Positions 17,797 to 25,643 of a DNA stretch of 32,379 nt are shown here, piece after piece. The position numbers and the translations under genes are program-made. This stretch comes from an uncultured Alphaproteobacteria bacterium. GTDB taxonomy: Bacteria; Pseudomonadota; Alphaproteobacteria; Rhizobiales; Beijerinckiaceae. Every line of letters begins with the position of its first letter. Positions within the stretch are counted from its first letter, which is position 1. Below the pieces are notes generated by a model, which saw nothing but the letters and a program-made list of their open reading frames with translations, did not search any database and was not told where the DNA came from. Where the stretch lies: contig CALMOK010000223.1 in assembly GCA_937871825.1 (NCBI GenBank), positions 1 through 32,379 of the forward strand, given 5' to 3'.

Positions 17797-19170
17797 ATGC
17801 CAACTCCTCGACCGATGCTTGGCTTACCGGAACGGTTCTCGTCAGACAGATCAGGCAACGTGGCGGTCGTATTCGCACTTTGCCTGCTTCCGATGCTTGG
17901 ATTGATTGGATATGCAGCCGACTTTTCGATTGGCTTGATGGCCAAGCGCAAGCTCGACGCCGCCGCCGATGCCGCCGTGTTGAATGCCGTGTCGAAATCG
18001 GCCAATCCAAAACTCGACCAACCGACCCAGGCTCAAGCGCTCGCAAGCTTCAACGCGGCCCTCGGGAAGGCCTCAAACGTCACGGTAAAGGACGTTCATC
18101 TCGATTCGACCTTCGTTGACGGATCCATCAAGGTCAGCCTGACCTATCAAGCCAGCACGGCGACCATGTTTGGATCGTTGTTCAACGTCGACACGATCAG
18201 TCTGACGGGAAAGTCGGCCAGCATCGCCCCCTTGCCGCCCTATGCGAACTTCTACCTGCTTCTTGATAATTCCCCATCGATGGGGCTGGGCGCGACCACC
18301 GCCGACATCGCGAAACTACAAACATTAACGCAGAACCGCTGCGCTTTCGCTTGTCACCAGCATGCCTTCAACAACGGCATCGTTGGCGACGACATGAATG
18401 ACAACTATCACATCGCGAAGAACAACAATGTCGTCACCAGGATCGATGTGGAAAGGACCGCATCGCAGCATTTGTTCGACAATGCGATCAAGTTCGATCA
18501 GGTTGCTGGACGCTACAGTGCGGCCATCTATACGTTCAGTGATGTTCTCCAGCTCGTTTCACCGCTGTCGTCCGATCTGGCAGGCGTTCAGAACAAGGCG
18601 GCGGCGATCGATCTTGCTTACGCTTATCACAGTCAGAGCAACATCCAGACATCCTACGACACGGCGTTCAGCTACATGACCGACATCGTGGGAAGGGGGG
18701 GCGATGGGAGTTCCGCGACGTCGCCGATCAAATACCTGTTCGTCGTCACCGATGGCGTACAGGACCAACCAACCGCCGGGGGTTCGGGGTCAGGGGACAG
18801 GGCGGACCATTGGGCGCCACCCAATGACAACATCACTTCACCGCCGAGCGACGCGAAACCCAATATCGCGAATACTCTGAAGGGCAACGTGAATCCACAA
18901 CGGCTCATCTCGCCCATCAAACCCTCAATCTGCGACAATTTAAAAAACAACAACGTGCGGATCGCCATCCTTCACACGACCTACATCCCTGTCGATGACG
19001 GCCTGTACACGAACTATATCCAGCCTATCGCCAACGACATACCGAACAACCTCAAGAGCTGCGCGTCGCCCAATCTGTTCTTCACGGTGACGCCGTCGGC
19101 AGGGATCGACGCGGCGATGCAGTCGATGTTCTACGCCACGACTTTCGGGATGCCTCGCCTGACCCAGTGA
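17797..19170 (+). CDS. TadE/TadG-like membrane protein with von Willebrand A domain
   Basis: 457 residues from the ATG at 17797 (MPTPRPMLGLPERF). The N-terminus has the TadG-type signature: SSDRSGNVAVVFALCLLP runs into a single transmembrane helix (about 21-40), followed by a Lys/Arg-Lys stretch and DAAADAAVLNAV. From about residue 148, NFYLLLDNSPSMG gives a DxSxS metal-site motif of a von Willebrand A domain, continuing to YLFVVTDGVQD with the second metal-binding Asp. Relatives are anchored pseudopilin-like or surface proteins of Flp/Tad secretion. No other tad gene is nearby, so it is an orphan copy, common in Rhizobiales. Asn and Lys are more frequent than in its neighbours. Confidence 0.8.
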   Translation: MPTPRPMLGLPERFSSDRSGNVAVVFALCLLPMLGLIGYAADFSIGLMAKRKLDAAADAAVLNAVSKSANPKLDQPTQAQALASFNAALGKASNVTVKDVHLDSTFVDGSIKVSLTYQASTATMFGSLFNVDTISLTGKSASIAPLPPYANFYLLLDNSPSMGLGATTADIAKLQTLTQNRCAFACHQHAFNNGIVGDDMNDNYHIAKNNNVVTRIDVERTASQHLFDNAIKFDQVAGRYSAAIYTFSDVLQLVSPLSSDLAGVQNKAAAIDLAYAYHSQSNIQTSYDTAFSYMTDIVGRGGDGSSATSPIKYLFVVTDGVQDQPTAGGSGSGDRADHWAPPNDNITSPPSDAKPNIANTLKGNVNPQRLISPIKPSICDNLKNNNVRIAILHTTYIPVDDGLYTNYIQPIANDIPNNLKSCASPNLFFTVTPSAGIDAAMQSMFYATTFGMPRLTQ

Positions 19171-19405
19171 GCACGGCGACCGTGATGGCGCGCGGTCATT
19201 GGACGAACGAACGGCTGGATCGAACCCGAAGGTTCCGCCCTCGACGCGCACGCCCCCCTGAGGATCATGGCGGCGCTTACGCGGGCGTCACGCTCGAATG
19301 ATCGAGGTTGATCTCGACGGTGAGGCCTCGGCAGCGCCACGCGGCGGCTCCCTGTGCCGCGTGACCGTCCATCATCGACCAATGATGGACGCGAGGAACA
19401 GGAAG

Positions 19406-19432
19406 GGAACAACGGACTGGACGGCAGGCGTG
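19406..19432 (+). promoter_or_regulatory. Possible EcfG-type (general stress) promoter
   Basis: GGAAC at 19406-19410 is followed after 18 bases by CGTG at 19429-19432. Alphaproteobacterial EcfG promoters have GGAAC and CGTT at similar spacing; the -10 differs here by one base. It would start transcription about 30 bases before the gene at 19467. One sequence match with a mismatch is weak evidence. Confidence 0.28.
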
Positions 19433-19466
19433 GCCTCGGCCTAGGTGTGATCCAAGGAGGCCTAGC

Positions 19467-19712
19467 ATGCCCATCACATACCACGTCGTTATCCCGTTCG
19501 ATCGGGATGAAGAGGGCAACCTCGTGCCGGGCGAGGCCAAGGAGGCACCCAATATGGAGTCGGCCAAGCGCCGGGCCATGGCGCTCGCCAATGGCAAGCA
19601 TGCCGGGGCGCTCGCCTTCAGGCGGACGGGCGACCCGGACAGCGGCGAGTTCGCCGAAGGCGAGATCATCGCCGTTTTTGGAGAGGTCGACGCGGGCGCC
19701 TTGCAGGGATGA
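19467..19712 (+). CDS. Small conserved-looking acidic protein, unknown
   Basis: 81 residues starting MPITYHVVIPFDRDEEGNLV, with a strong ribosome-binding site AAGGAGG at 19454-19460 six bases before the ATG. The pattern VVIPF, then an Asp/Glu loop, then a helix SAKRRAMALANGKHAGALAF, then TGDPDSGEFAEGEIIAVFGEV suggests a compact alpha/beta domain. I recall similar short proteins in other Rhizobiales but know no function. It overlaps the next gene by four bases (ATGA), so they form a translationally coupled pair. It has no signal peptide or membrane segment. Confidence 0.7.
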   Translation: MPITYHVVIPFDRDEEGNLVPGEAKEAPNMESAKRRAMALANGKHAGALAFRRTGDPDSGEFAEGEIIAVFGEVDAGALQG

Positions 19713-19987
19713 GCGTCCGGCTGACCCCGGCCGAGGCGGCCATCTTGTCTCGCGCGGCACGCCGCACGCTGGTGCAGTCCCTCCTGGGTGATCGGCTTTG
19801 GTCGCTGCTCGAGGATCCCTTCACGCTGTTCGACGATCTTTCGCCGCGGCGCCTGCGAGCCGCGGGCTTGATCGAACTCGGGCGCCCCGGAAGCCTCGCC
19901 GAGGATCGTCCCGACGAGTACCGCGTCACGGTTTCCGGCCAGGCTGCGCTCGCGGCTTTCGCGTTGAGTCAGCGTCGGGACACATAG
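19709..19987 (+). CDS. Small protein coupled to the preceding gene, unknown
   Basis: 92 residues, overlapping the gene before it by the ATGA junction at 19709-19712. It is helix-rich: LTPAEAAILSRAARRTLVQSLL, then DRLWSLLEDP, then RRLRAAGLIELG, and ends with EYRVTVSGQAALAAFALS. The last part reads like the recognition-helix and wing region of a small winged-helix protein (AAGLIE, then YRVTVSGQAAL), so a DNA-binding or regulatory role is possible but unproven. It ends ten bases before the terminator of the convergent small RNA. Confidence 0.6.
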   Translation: MSVRLTPAEAAILSRAARRTLVQSLLGDRLWSLLEDPFTLFDDLSPRRLRAAGLIELGRPGSLAEDRPDEYRVTVSGQAALAAFALSQRRDT

Positions 19988-19996
19988 CCACAGACG

Positions 19997-20080
19997 AAAA
20001 AGGCCGCCGCGTGTTGCCACGGGCGGCCCAAGTCTAGGGAGGAAACGCCCAAAGAAGGGCATGCACCGCCGAAGCGGCGC
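19997..20080 (-). ncRNA. mmgR: mmgR/suhB-family small RNA (alpha-r8 type)
   Basis: On the minus strand this reads as a compact sRNA of about 84 bases. It has a 5' hairpin CGCCG-CTT-CGGCG; a second hairpin GCCC-TTCTTT-GGGC; a single-stranded stretch GTTTCCTCCCTAGACTT carrying an anti-Shine-Dalgarno CCTCCC; then a canonical terminator in which GGGCCGCC and GGCGGCC enclose CGTG-GCAA-CACG, followed by TTTTT at 19997-20001. The size and the GGGCGTTTCCTCCCT core match the suhB/mmgR family conserved in Alphaproteobacteria, as I remember it. In Sinorhizobium mmgR limits polyhydroxybutyrate storage. A possible promoter (CTGAAC, N16, TATTCG) lies just upstream. The exact 5' end is estimated. Confidence 0.75.
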
Positions 20081-20297
20081 AACACGAATATGCGCTCAAA
20101 CGCGACGTTCAGCCATGGCAGAAACGACATGGCTCGGCTGCGGTGGCCGCGTGACTGCTGCTCGGCCGGGCGTTTCACCCGTCGGCAGCGCCGCGTTCGC
20201 GGACGGGCGTCGCCCAGCGGCCAGGCGAACCCCCGGACGGCTGTAACGGCTGGTTAACCTTGATCGACATAGGTTGAGTCGTCAGGAGCCGCGCCGG

Positions 20298-20489
20298 ATG
20301 CCAAACCGCTTCACGATTCGCCAAGAGCCGGGACAATCCTGGTCGGTCATCCGGCAGGATACCGACAAACCCATCACATTGGCCGGCATTCCCCAGACGG
20401 GCCTCGACCTCGAGGAGGCCGAACGGCTCATCGAGCGGCTCGACCCGAACGTCCGACCAAACGAGGCGCTTTCCACCGTCCAGCACTGA
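20298..20489 (+). CDS. Small conserved protein, unknown
   Basis: 63 residues. The ATG at 20298 is chosen over a start eight codons upstream because AGGAG (20284-20288) lies nine bases before it. The sequence, with RFTIRQEPGQSWSVI, then a short turn, then LDLEEAERLIERLD, suggests a two- or three-stranded sheet followed by one helix. Short proteins with this WSV-then-helix pattern recur in Rhizobiales, but none I know has a function. It may be transcribed alone from the spacer upstream of it. Confidence 0.6.
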   Translation: MPNRFTIRQEPGQSWSVIRQDTDKPITLAGIPQTGLDLEEAERLIERLDPNVRPNEALSTVQH

Positions 20490-20575
20490 ACGGTTGGAAA
20501 CCAAGGGCGTCACCGGCGACGCATCGGGCCTCGTGACATGCGCCAGACCAGCCCGATGGCGTGGAGATCCGACCG

Positions 20576-20821
20576 ATGACCGTGAAGGCGCACCTTGTCG
20601 AGGTGCAGGGAGATGGTGGAACGAGCGCGCGCGGGGAGTTCGAGTTCGTCGCCGCGCCGAGCGCGGGCGATCAGGTCGTCGTCGGCACCCTTTCGGGATC
20701 GTTGGATGTGTTCCGGGTCAACTTCATCGAGCACGACCCGGTCGCCGTCCCGCACACGGCCGATACTCGGGCAGACCCTCGCTTGACGGTCTTCGTGACG
20801 CTGATCGGCGATGTGGATTGA
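20576..20821 (+). CDS. Small beta-rich protein, unknown
   Basis: 81 residues from the ATG at 20576, which has GGAG at 20563-20566 nine bases upstream; an in-frame GTG at 20561 overlaps that site and is less likely. Alternating hydrophobic residues (AHLVEVQGD, GEFEFVAAP, DQVVVGTL, LDVFRVNFIEHDPV, LTVFVTLIG) predict five or six beta strands, like a small barrel. It lacks membrane or export signals. Unrecognised. It is convergent with the mutarotase-like gene, 53 bases away. Confidence 0.55.
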   Translation: MTVKAHLVEVQGDGGTSARGEFEFVAAPSAGDQVVVGTLSGSLDVFRVNFIEHDPVAVPHTADTRADPRLTVFVTLIGDVD

Positions 20822-20874
20822 GTGTGCGGGCTCGCACCGGATCCGACCTTTAGGCCGCCTGCGCCACCCTTCCG

Positions 20875-21984
20875 TCAGGGTCGTGTCAGTTGCAGGAATG
20901 CCGGGTCGAAGGGCAGCCTTCGCTCCGTGCCGTCCTCATAGGCCAGATCGAGCGCGTCCTCGGCCAAGGTGACGGTGCTGACGGGAGCGCCCGCCGGCGA
21001 AAGCGCAACGACGCCGATCGCATTGCGAACAGTTACCGCGCCATCGGGGTCGAGCACGAGCGCCGTGGGGATGCCGCGCGCCGTCAAGGCGTTCGGCCCG
21101 ATCGAATTGCGGTGGCCGTAACCGGCGTGGGTGCGCCCTTCCTCGATGCCAAGCACGCCGGTGTGACGTCCGTTCCAGGGCTTGTAGTCGCGTCCGCCGT
21201 TGGAGAACCAGAGCATCGTCACGGGATACTCGTCGGGGTTCTTGAGGCTGAGCATGGCGTCGCCCGTGGCAGGGCGGGACGCCGCCAACCAGCCGAACCG
21301 GTTCTGCCGCGCCTCGACCAGCATCACGAAATCCTCGTGCCTGTCGGCGAAAGGACAGCGGGTGAGGTCGGCGCTCGACCCGTCGGCCAGGGGAACCCGC
21401 GTCGGATCGGAGGTTTGGGCCGGATAGGCGAGCACCGACCGTCCAAGGCCGGGATCGCGTTCGAGCGGGGTGGCGGGCGTTTCCAGGCTTTCCTTGGCCG
21501 AGAAGGCGAGGCGTCCGCCCTCTGGCAGGGCCACCATGGCGTGGTTGGCCACCGGAATGGCGCCTTGGCCGCCATGGAACACATGCGTTTCGTAAAGAAA
21601 GGGATGGTCGTGGCGAAGCGTGAACCGCTTTTCCAACGTCGCGCCAAGAACCGTCCGGTCCAATCGGTACGTTGCCCTCGCTCCTTCGGCGTCCTGCTCG
21701 GCATCGAGAAGGGTCCACGGACTGTTGGCGGGCCAGCCATGGGGGGGACCGTCTTCGAGGTCGTTCTTCCCGAACGGCGCGCAAAAGAAGTCGCCCGACA
21801 GGTGACGCAGGTTGCCCGGAAGGGACTCGTCCCCGGTCACCGTGGGATCGTCGATCCAGGGGGCGGTGTGCAAGGGCGCGCGCCGCCGTTCCCCGTTCTC
21901 GACCACGAGGCTGCGGACATGCCCGGCCCCGAGATCGAGCGTGACGCTGATCCCCCGCGCCGCGATCGTGTGAAATCGGCTCAT
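20875..21984 (-). CDS. Galactose-mutarotase-fold protein (aldose 1-epimerase-like)
   Basis: 369 residues with the beta-sandwich pattern of the galactose mutarotase superfamily: HTAPWIDD, GDFFCAPFG, YRLDRTVLGATLEKRFTLRHDHPFLYETHVF, and later VTMLWFSNGGRDYKPWNGRHTGVLGIE, which resembles the sugar-binding segment of aldose epimerase-like proteins. The usual epimerase His/Glu pair cannot be assigned with certainty, so catalysis is not claimed. No signal peptide is present. A GGGGAGG ribosome-binding site stands six bases before the ATG at 21984. It diverges from the carotenoid-oxygenase-family gene across 376 bases. Confidence 0.7.
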   Translation of the reverse strand: MSRFHTIAARGISVTLDLGAGHVRSLVVENGERRRAPLHTAPWIDDPTVTGDESLPGNLRHLSGDFFCAPFGKNDLEDGPPHGWPANSPWTLLDAEQDAEGARATYRLDRTVLGATLEKRFTLRHDHPFLYETHVFHGGQGAIPVANHAMVALPEGGRLAFSAKESLETPATPLERDPGLGRSVLAYPAQTSDPTRVPLADGSSADLTRCPFADRHEDFVMLVEARQNRFGWLAASRPATGDAMLSLKNPDEYPVTMLWFSNGGRDYKPWNGRHTGVLGIEEGRTHAGYGHRNSIGPNALTARGIPTALVLDPDGAVTVRNAIGVVALSPAGAPVSTVTLAEDALDLAYEDGTERRLPFDPAFLQLTRP

Positions 21985-22360
21985 CCCATCCTCCCCGTCG
22001 GGCGCGTGGCATCATTGTATTTGCCCCGGTGGGGCGGTCCCACGTCCCGATTGGTTGAACCCTATCGCGGATCGAAAGATCGAACGAGTCGACGAGGGTT
22101 TTCGGTGCCGCTGCGATGATGCGGCACACCGGCGATGCTGCCGCCCGCGGTTGACCGACGACGCCGATTGAATAATGGCTCACGGGTGGCGAACGGCCGG
22201 GCGATCAGCGGACGAGCCGCGAATATCGGCCCCGTCGCGCTTGGGCAAGGACCCGCCGCCCCAAAGCCTTTGGTGCCCTTCCCCGCTGGGGGCCGCGACA
22301 CCGATCGGGCAAACCATCGGCGCCCGCGAGGCCAAAAGTGTTTCCCGGAGACCGCGACCC
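21985..22360. other. Divergent intergenic region
   Basis: 376 bases between the mutarotase-like gene and the carotenoid-oxygenase-family gene. The frame of the latter is open upstream to 22175, but the added 62 residues are proline- and arginine-rich with no homology and a good ribosome-binding site lies downstream of them, so the region is read as non-coding. A short direct repeat GATCGAA occurs at 22070 and 22078. Promoters for both genes should lie here; none is clear. Confidence 0.5.
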
Positions 22361-23752
22361 ATGCCGACCCCCGTTCGATCAGCCCTCCGCGCCGTCATCG
22401 AGAGCGGCGTCGAGGCCGTGGCGGCCTTTAATCGAAAGCGGTTGCCCAAGGCCGAGAACCCTTTTCTCGTCGGCATTCACGAGCCGATGCGATCGGAATT
22501 GACGCTGGACGACCTCGTGGTGACCGGGTCGATCCCGGCGGGGCTCAACGGCCGATACCTGAAGATGGGAGCGAACCCGGCCGCTCCCGAGCCCGCGGGC
22601 CATCACTGGTTTCTCGGCGACGGCATGGTGCACGGCATCGCGGTCGAGAACGGCCGGGTCCTGTGGTATCGCAACCGCTGGATCCGCTCGCGCCTGGCTG
22701 CGGCGGCCCTCGGCCGGGAGCCCGCACCCGGACCGCGCCGTGGTCGCAACGACACCGTGAACACCAACGTCGTCGCCATCGGCGGCCGCCCCTTCGCCTT
22801 GGTGGAGGCGGGGAGCTTCCCCGTCGACCTCGACGAAACCCTGGAGGGGCAAAGCTACAACCCGTTCGACGGCACGCTCCCGGGCGAACACCACGCGATC
22901 GCCTATGACGGCAGCATCTGGGACGCCGTGCGCCACGTCGTCGTTTCGGCGTCCGGCCGGGTGATCCGCGACGTTCCGGTCGCCGTGCAGGACGGCCCCT
23001 GCATCCACGACAGCGCGTTCACGGCGCGGTTCGCCATCATCCTCGACCTGCCCGTCACCTTTTCGATGCGGGCCGTGCTCGGCGGCCATGCCTTCCCGTT
23101 CCGTTGGAACCCGGCCCATCGCGCCCGCGTGGGGCTGTGGGCCCGGCAGGGCGCCGGTGCCGACACGATCTGGTGCGATGTCGAGCCGTGCTTCGTGTTT
23201 CACATCGCCAACGCCTTCGATCACCACGACGGCCAGGTGGTCCTCGACGTGATCGCCTACGACACCATGTTCGCCTCGGGCGTGGGCGGCATCGACGCGC
23301 TGGGCCGGTTGGAACGCTGGACGGTGGACCCCACGAGGCGACGCGTCGACCGGCGCGTGATCGACGACACCCCGCAGGAATTCCCCCGCGTCGACGAGCG
23401 TCGCTTCGGCCAAAGCCATCGGTACGCCTACACGGTTTCGGTTCCGCCCGATGGCGACCCACAGTTCGCCGGCGCCACCACGCTCTTCAAGCACGATCTC
23501 GAAACGGGCAGCCGCCGCGTGCACGAGTTCGGCGAAGGTCGGGTGCCCGGCGAATTCGTCTTCGTGCCGGCGACCGCCACCTCGGGCGAGGACGAGGGTT
23601 GGCTCATCGGCCTCGTCATCGACACCGTGTCCCAAACCACCGACTTCACGATCCTCGATGCCAAGTCCTTCGAGGCGGCACCGGTCGCCATGGTTCGGCT
23701 GCCGCACCGCGTTCCGCCGGGCTTTCACGGCAACTGGTTCCCATCAAGGTGA
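22361..23752 (+). CDS. Carotenoid oxygenase family protein (retinal pigment epithelial membrane protein family)
   Basis: 463 residues from the ATG at 22361, with GGAG at 22347-22350 ten bases upstream. This is a seven-bladed beta-propeller non-haem iron oxygenase. The four iron-ligand histidine regions appear in order: GEHHAIAYDG, GPCIHDSAFTARFAIILDLPV, FVFHIANAFDHHDG, and the C-terminal PPGFHGNW; supporting acidic residues occur in EFPRVDERRFGQSHRYAY. GRYLKMGANP and HHWFLGDGMVHG match the family's N-terminal blade. Members cleave carotenoids, apocarotenoids or stilbenes at a double bond; the substrate cannot be told from sequence. No carotenoid synthesis genes are nearby. Confidence 0.88.
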   Translation: MPTPVRSALRAVIESGVEAVAAFNRKRLPKAENPFLVGIHEPMRSELTLDDLVVTGSIPAGLNGRYLKMGANPAAPEPAGHHWFLGDGMVHGIAVENGRVLWYRNRWIRSRLAAAALGREPAPGPRRGRNDTVNTNVVAIGGRPFALVEAGSFPVDLDETLEGQSYNPFDGTLPGEHHAIAYDGSIWDAVRHVVVSASGRVIRDVPVAVQDGPCIHDSAFTARFAIILDLPVTFSMRAVLGGHAFPFRWNPAHRARVGLWARQGAGADTIWCDVEPCFVFHIANAFDHHDGQVVLDVIAYDTMFASGVGGIDALGRLERWTVDPTRRRVDRRVIDDTPQEFPRVDERRFGQSHRYAYTVSVPPDGDPQFAGATTLFKHDLETGSRRVHEFGEGRVPGEFVFVPATATSGEDEGWLIGLVIDTVSQTTDFTILDAKSFEAAPVAMVRLPHRVPPGFHGNWFPSR

Positions 23753-24023
23753 TGTCCTGATTCCCTGCGTGTCGAGACCACCGATGGATCGCCCGCCGGA
23801 CTGGAGGTTTCGCAGCCTGATCGGCGGGCGCGAACCGGATTGGGTCGGTCGCTCGTCGACCCCGGCCCCACCCGGCCACTCGCATGAGCCCCTGCCCCAC
23901 CGGCGTGGGCCTTGCCGGCCAATGCGGTTCGCCGAACTTTTAAGGTCCTGCATCTGTTGAACACCGGTATCGACCCTCGCCTGCCCGGGACCGCCAGGGC
24001 AAATATCGTGTGAATCGGGGAGA

Positions 24024-24379
24024 ATGGCGGACGTGGATCGCGGCAGGAAAGTCGCTATCGTCGTGGACGACGGGCCTTTGGTTCGGATGCTCGCGGTGGA
24101 TCTCTTCGAGGAACTCGGCTGCGAGGTGCTCGAAGCGGCGGGCGGCGAGGAAGCGCTCGCTTGGCGGATCGCACCGACGTGTCCCTCATGTCCACCGATT
24201 GCCGCATGCCGGGAATAAGAGGGCCGAAACTTGCCGCCATTTCGACCGTGCGCTGGCCGAGCCTTCGGGTGGTCCTCGTCACCGGGTATCACAACATGCA
24301 GGTGCCCGTATTTCCGATGGTGTGGAAACCCTTCGACCAGCGAACGATCGAAAAGGTCTTCAACAATGACAAGGGCTGA
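24024..24379 (+). pseudogene. Receiver-domain (CheY-like) protein with a one-base frameshift
   Basis: Two frames together make one receiver domain. The first, from 24024, gives VAIVVDDGPLVRMLAVDLFEELGCEVLEAAGGEEALA. Near 24160 the homology moves to another frame and continues LADRTDVSLMSTDCRMPG, then LRVVLVTGYH and VWKPFDQRTIEKVF, ending at 24379. Restoring one base (GCTTGG to GCCTTGG) rejoins them as EEALALADRTDVSL. The active-site acidic pair, the phosphoacceptor Asp (STDCRMPG), the Thr (VTGY) and Lys (WKPF) are all intact, so the lesion is recent or a sequence error. A GTG at 24033 is an alternative start with a better-spaced ribosome-binding site. It is a stand-alone receiver without an output domain. 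Confidence 0.8.
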
Positions 24380-24397
24380 CGGCCATGGCCTGAGGGC

Positions 24398-24416
24398 GGG
24401 GGACCTTGCGTCCCCC
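24398..24416. terminator. Hairpin between the receiver gene and the DUF1349 gene
   Basis: GGGGGAC (24398-24404) and GTCCCCC (24410-24416) form a perfect 7-bp stem with a five-base loop in the 42-base gap between two convergent genes, suited to ending both transcripts. Confidence 0.6.
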
Positions 24417-24421
24417 AGCGT

Positions 24422-24997
24422 TCAACTCAGGTCGTGCAAGTCCCTGATCACCGGCGGCCCGACATGGAAATCCGAGAAGTCCACGGCGAGCCCCGTGCGC
24501 TCCGGCGTGCAGCACACCGGGCCGACCAGATATGACTCGGCGGGGGGAAATGGCGCCAGCCGGAGCAGCGACCAGGTTTTTCCGTCTGGGGAGACCTGAA
24601 GCCGGAGCACCCCGGCCGCAACGGTGGCCCGCAGGCGGAAGTCGGCCGGATCGCCGGCGTAGGATCCGACCGCCCAGTCCGATCGGCCCTGCGTCAGGAC
24701 GCTGCCGAGAAGGGTCCGCCCGTCGGTCACTTCGATGCCGGCCTTCACCCAGCTGGTGGGATCGACGCGAACCATCAGGCCGGCCTGATCGTAGAGTTGC
24801 TCGTAACAAGCCCGCACCCGGACCTCGGCGGTGAAGTCGCCAAGCGTGCCGACACCAAAGAAATGGCCGCTGTCTCGCGTGAAGCCGTAATGCGTTTCAC
24901 GCCAAAAGTCGCCCCCGGCATCGGTGACGACCCGCAGCCCGGACTCGGTAAGCGACCATTCGGCCGGCTCGTTCAGCCAGCGGCATCCTTCGAACAT
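24422..24997 (-). CDS. DUF1349 family protein (concanavalin-like fold)
   Basis: 191 residues matching the DUF1349 (YesU-like) family of jelly-roll proteins. Typical segments are DFWRETHYGFTRDSGHFF, GDFTAEVRVRACYEQLYDQAGLMVRVDPTSWVKAGIE, and a C-terminal VGPVCCTPERTGLAVDFSDFHVGP. The fold is a carbohydrate-binding type, and relatives occur in sugar-related operons, but no activity is established for this type. It has no signal peptide. It is convergent with the receiver pseudogene and divergent from the SRPBCC gene at 25197. Confidence 0.85.
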   Translation of the reverse strand: MFEGCRWLNEPAEWSLTESGLRVVTDAGGDFWRETHYGFTRDSGHFFGVGTLGDFTAEVRVRACYEQLYDQAGLMVRVDPTSWVKAGIEVTDGRTLLGSVLTQGRSDWAVGSYAGDPADFRLRATVAAGVLRLQVSPDGKTWSLLRLAPFPPAESYLVGPVCCTPERTGLAVDFSDFHVGPPVIRDLHDLS

Positions 24998-25196
24998 GCC
25001 TGTTCTCCCGCGATCCTCACCCGCGTCTCACCCGCGCGGCTTCCTGTGAAACGCGCCAGGGTCATCGGACGGTTCCGCGCGACGTCCCGATTGCGCTCGC
25101 ATCCTGTCCGGGGTCGCGACCGCTTGACGGCGAGAGACACGCGTTTGATTAACGGAGTGCGCGTCCAACTTTGACGGAAAACGGAACGGGAGCCCC

Positions 25197-25643
25197 ATGA
25201 CCACCATCGAAAACACCATCGACATCGCGGCGAAGCCCGGCGAGGTTTGGGCGATCCTCACGGATTTTCCGCGCTACGGATCGTGGAACCCCTTCATTCC
25301 CTCCATCGAGGGATCGGCGCGAGCGGGGGAAACCATCACGGTTCACGTCGGGCTCGGGGCCGCCGCCGTGCCTATCAAGGCCGAGATCGTCACCTTTCGG
25401 GTCGAGCAGGAGCTGGTTTGGCGCAGCAAGCTGATCGCCCCCGGCCTGTTCGACCGCGACCACATCTTCAGGATCGAGCCGATCGCGGAAGGGTGCCGGC
25501 TGCGCCAGATGCAGACCTTTTCCGGCCCCATCGCGCCCATGGCCGGCATGCTGACCTCCGAAGTCGTCCGGCACGGGTTGAAGAACATGAACGAGGCGCT
25601 CAAGCGCCGGGCCGAAGCCAATGGCGCGGCGAAGCCGCTTTAG
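25197..25643 (+). CDS. SRPBCC (START/Bet v1-like) domain protein
   Basis: 148 residues forming one SRPBCC domain: IENTIDIAAKPGEVWAILTDFPRYGSWNPFIPSIEG is the classic first strand, helices and loop of the polyketide-cyclase-like group, followed by strands ELVWRSKLIAPGLFDRDHIFRIEPI and a long C-terminal helix SEVVRHGLKNMNEALKRRAEA. These proteins bind hydrophobic ligands in a deep cavity; the ligand is unknown. Its stop overlaps the stop of the convergent SIMPL gene by four bases (25640-25643). Confidence 0.88.
   Translation: MTTIENTIDIAAKPGEVWAILTDFPRYGSWNPFIPSIEGSARAGETITVHVGLGAAAVPIKAEIVTFRVEQELVWRSKLIAPGLFDRDHIFRIEPIAEGCRLRQMQTFSGPIAPMAGMLTSEVVRHGLKNMNEALKRRAEANGAAKPL

Noticed and set aside
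19277-19375. A 32-codon minus-strand frame in the spacer after the TadG-like gene
   Set aside because: It has no ribosome-binding site and no recognisable feature; too little to support a gene.
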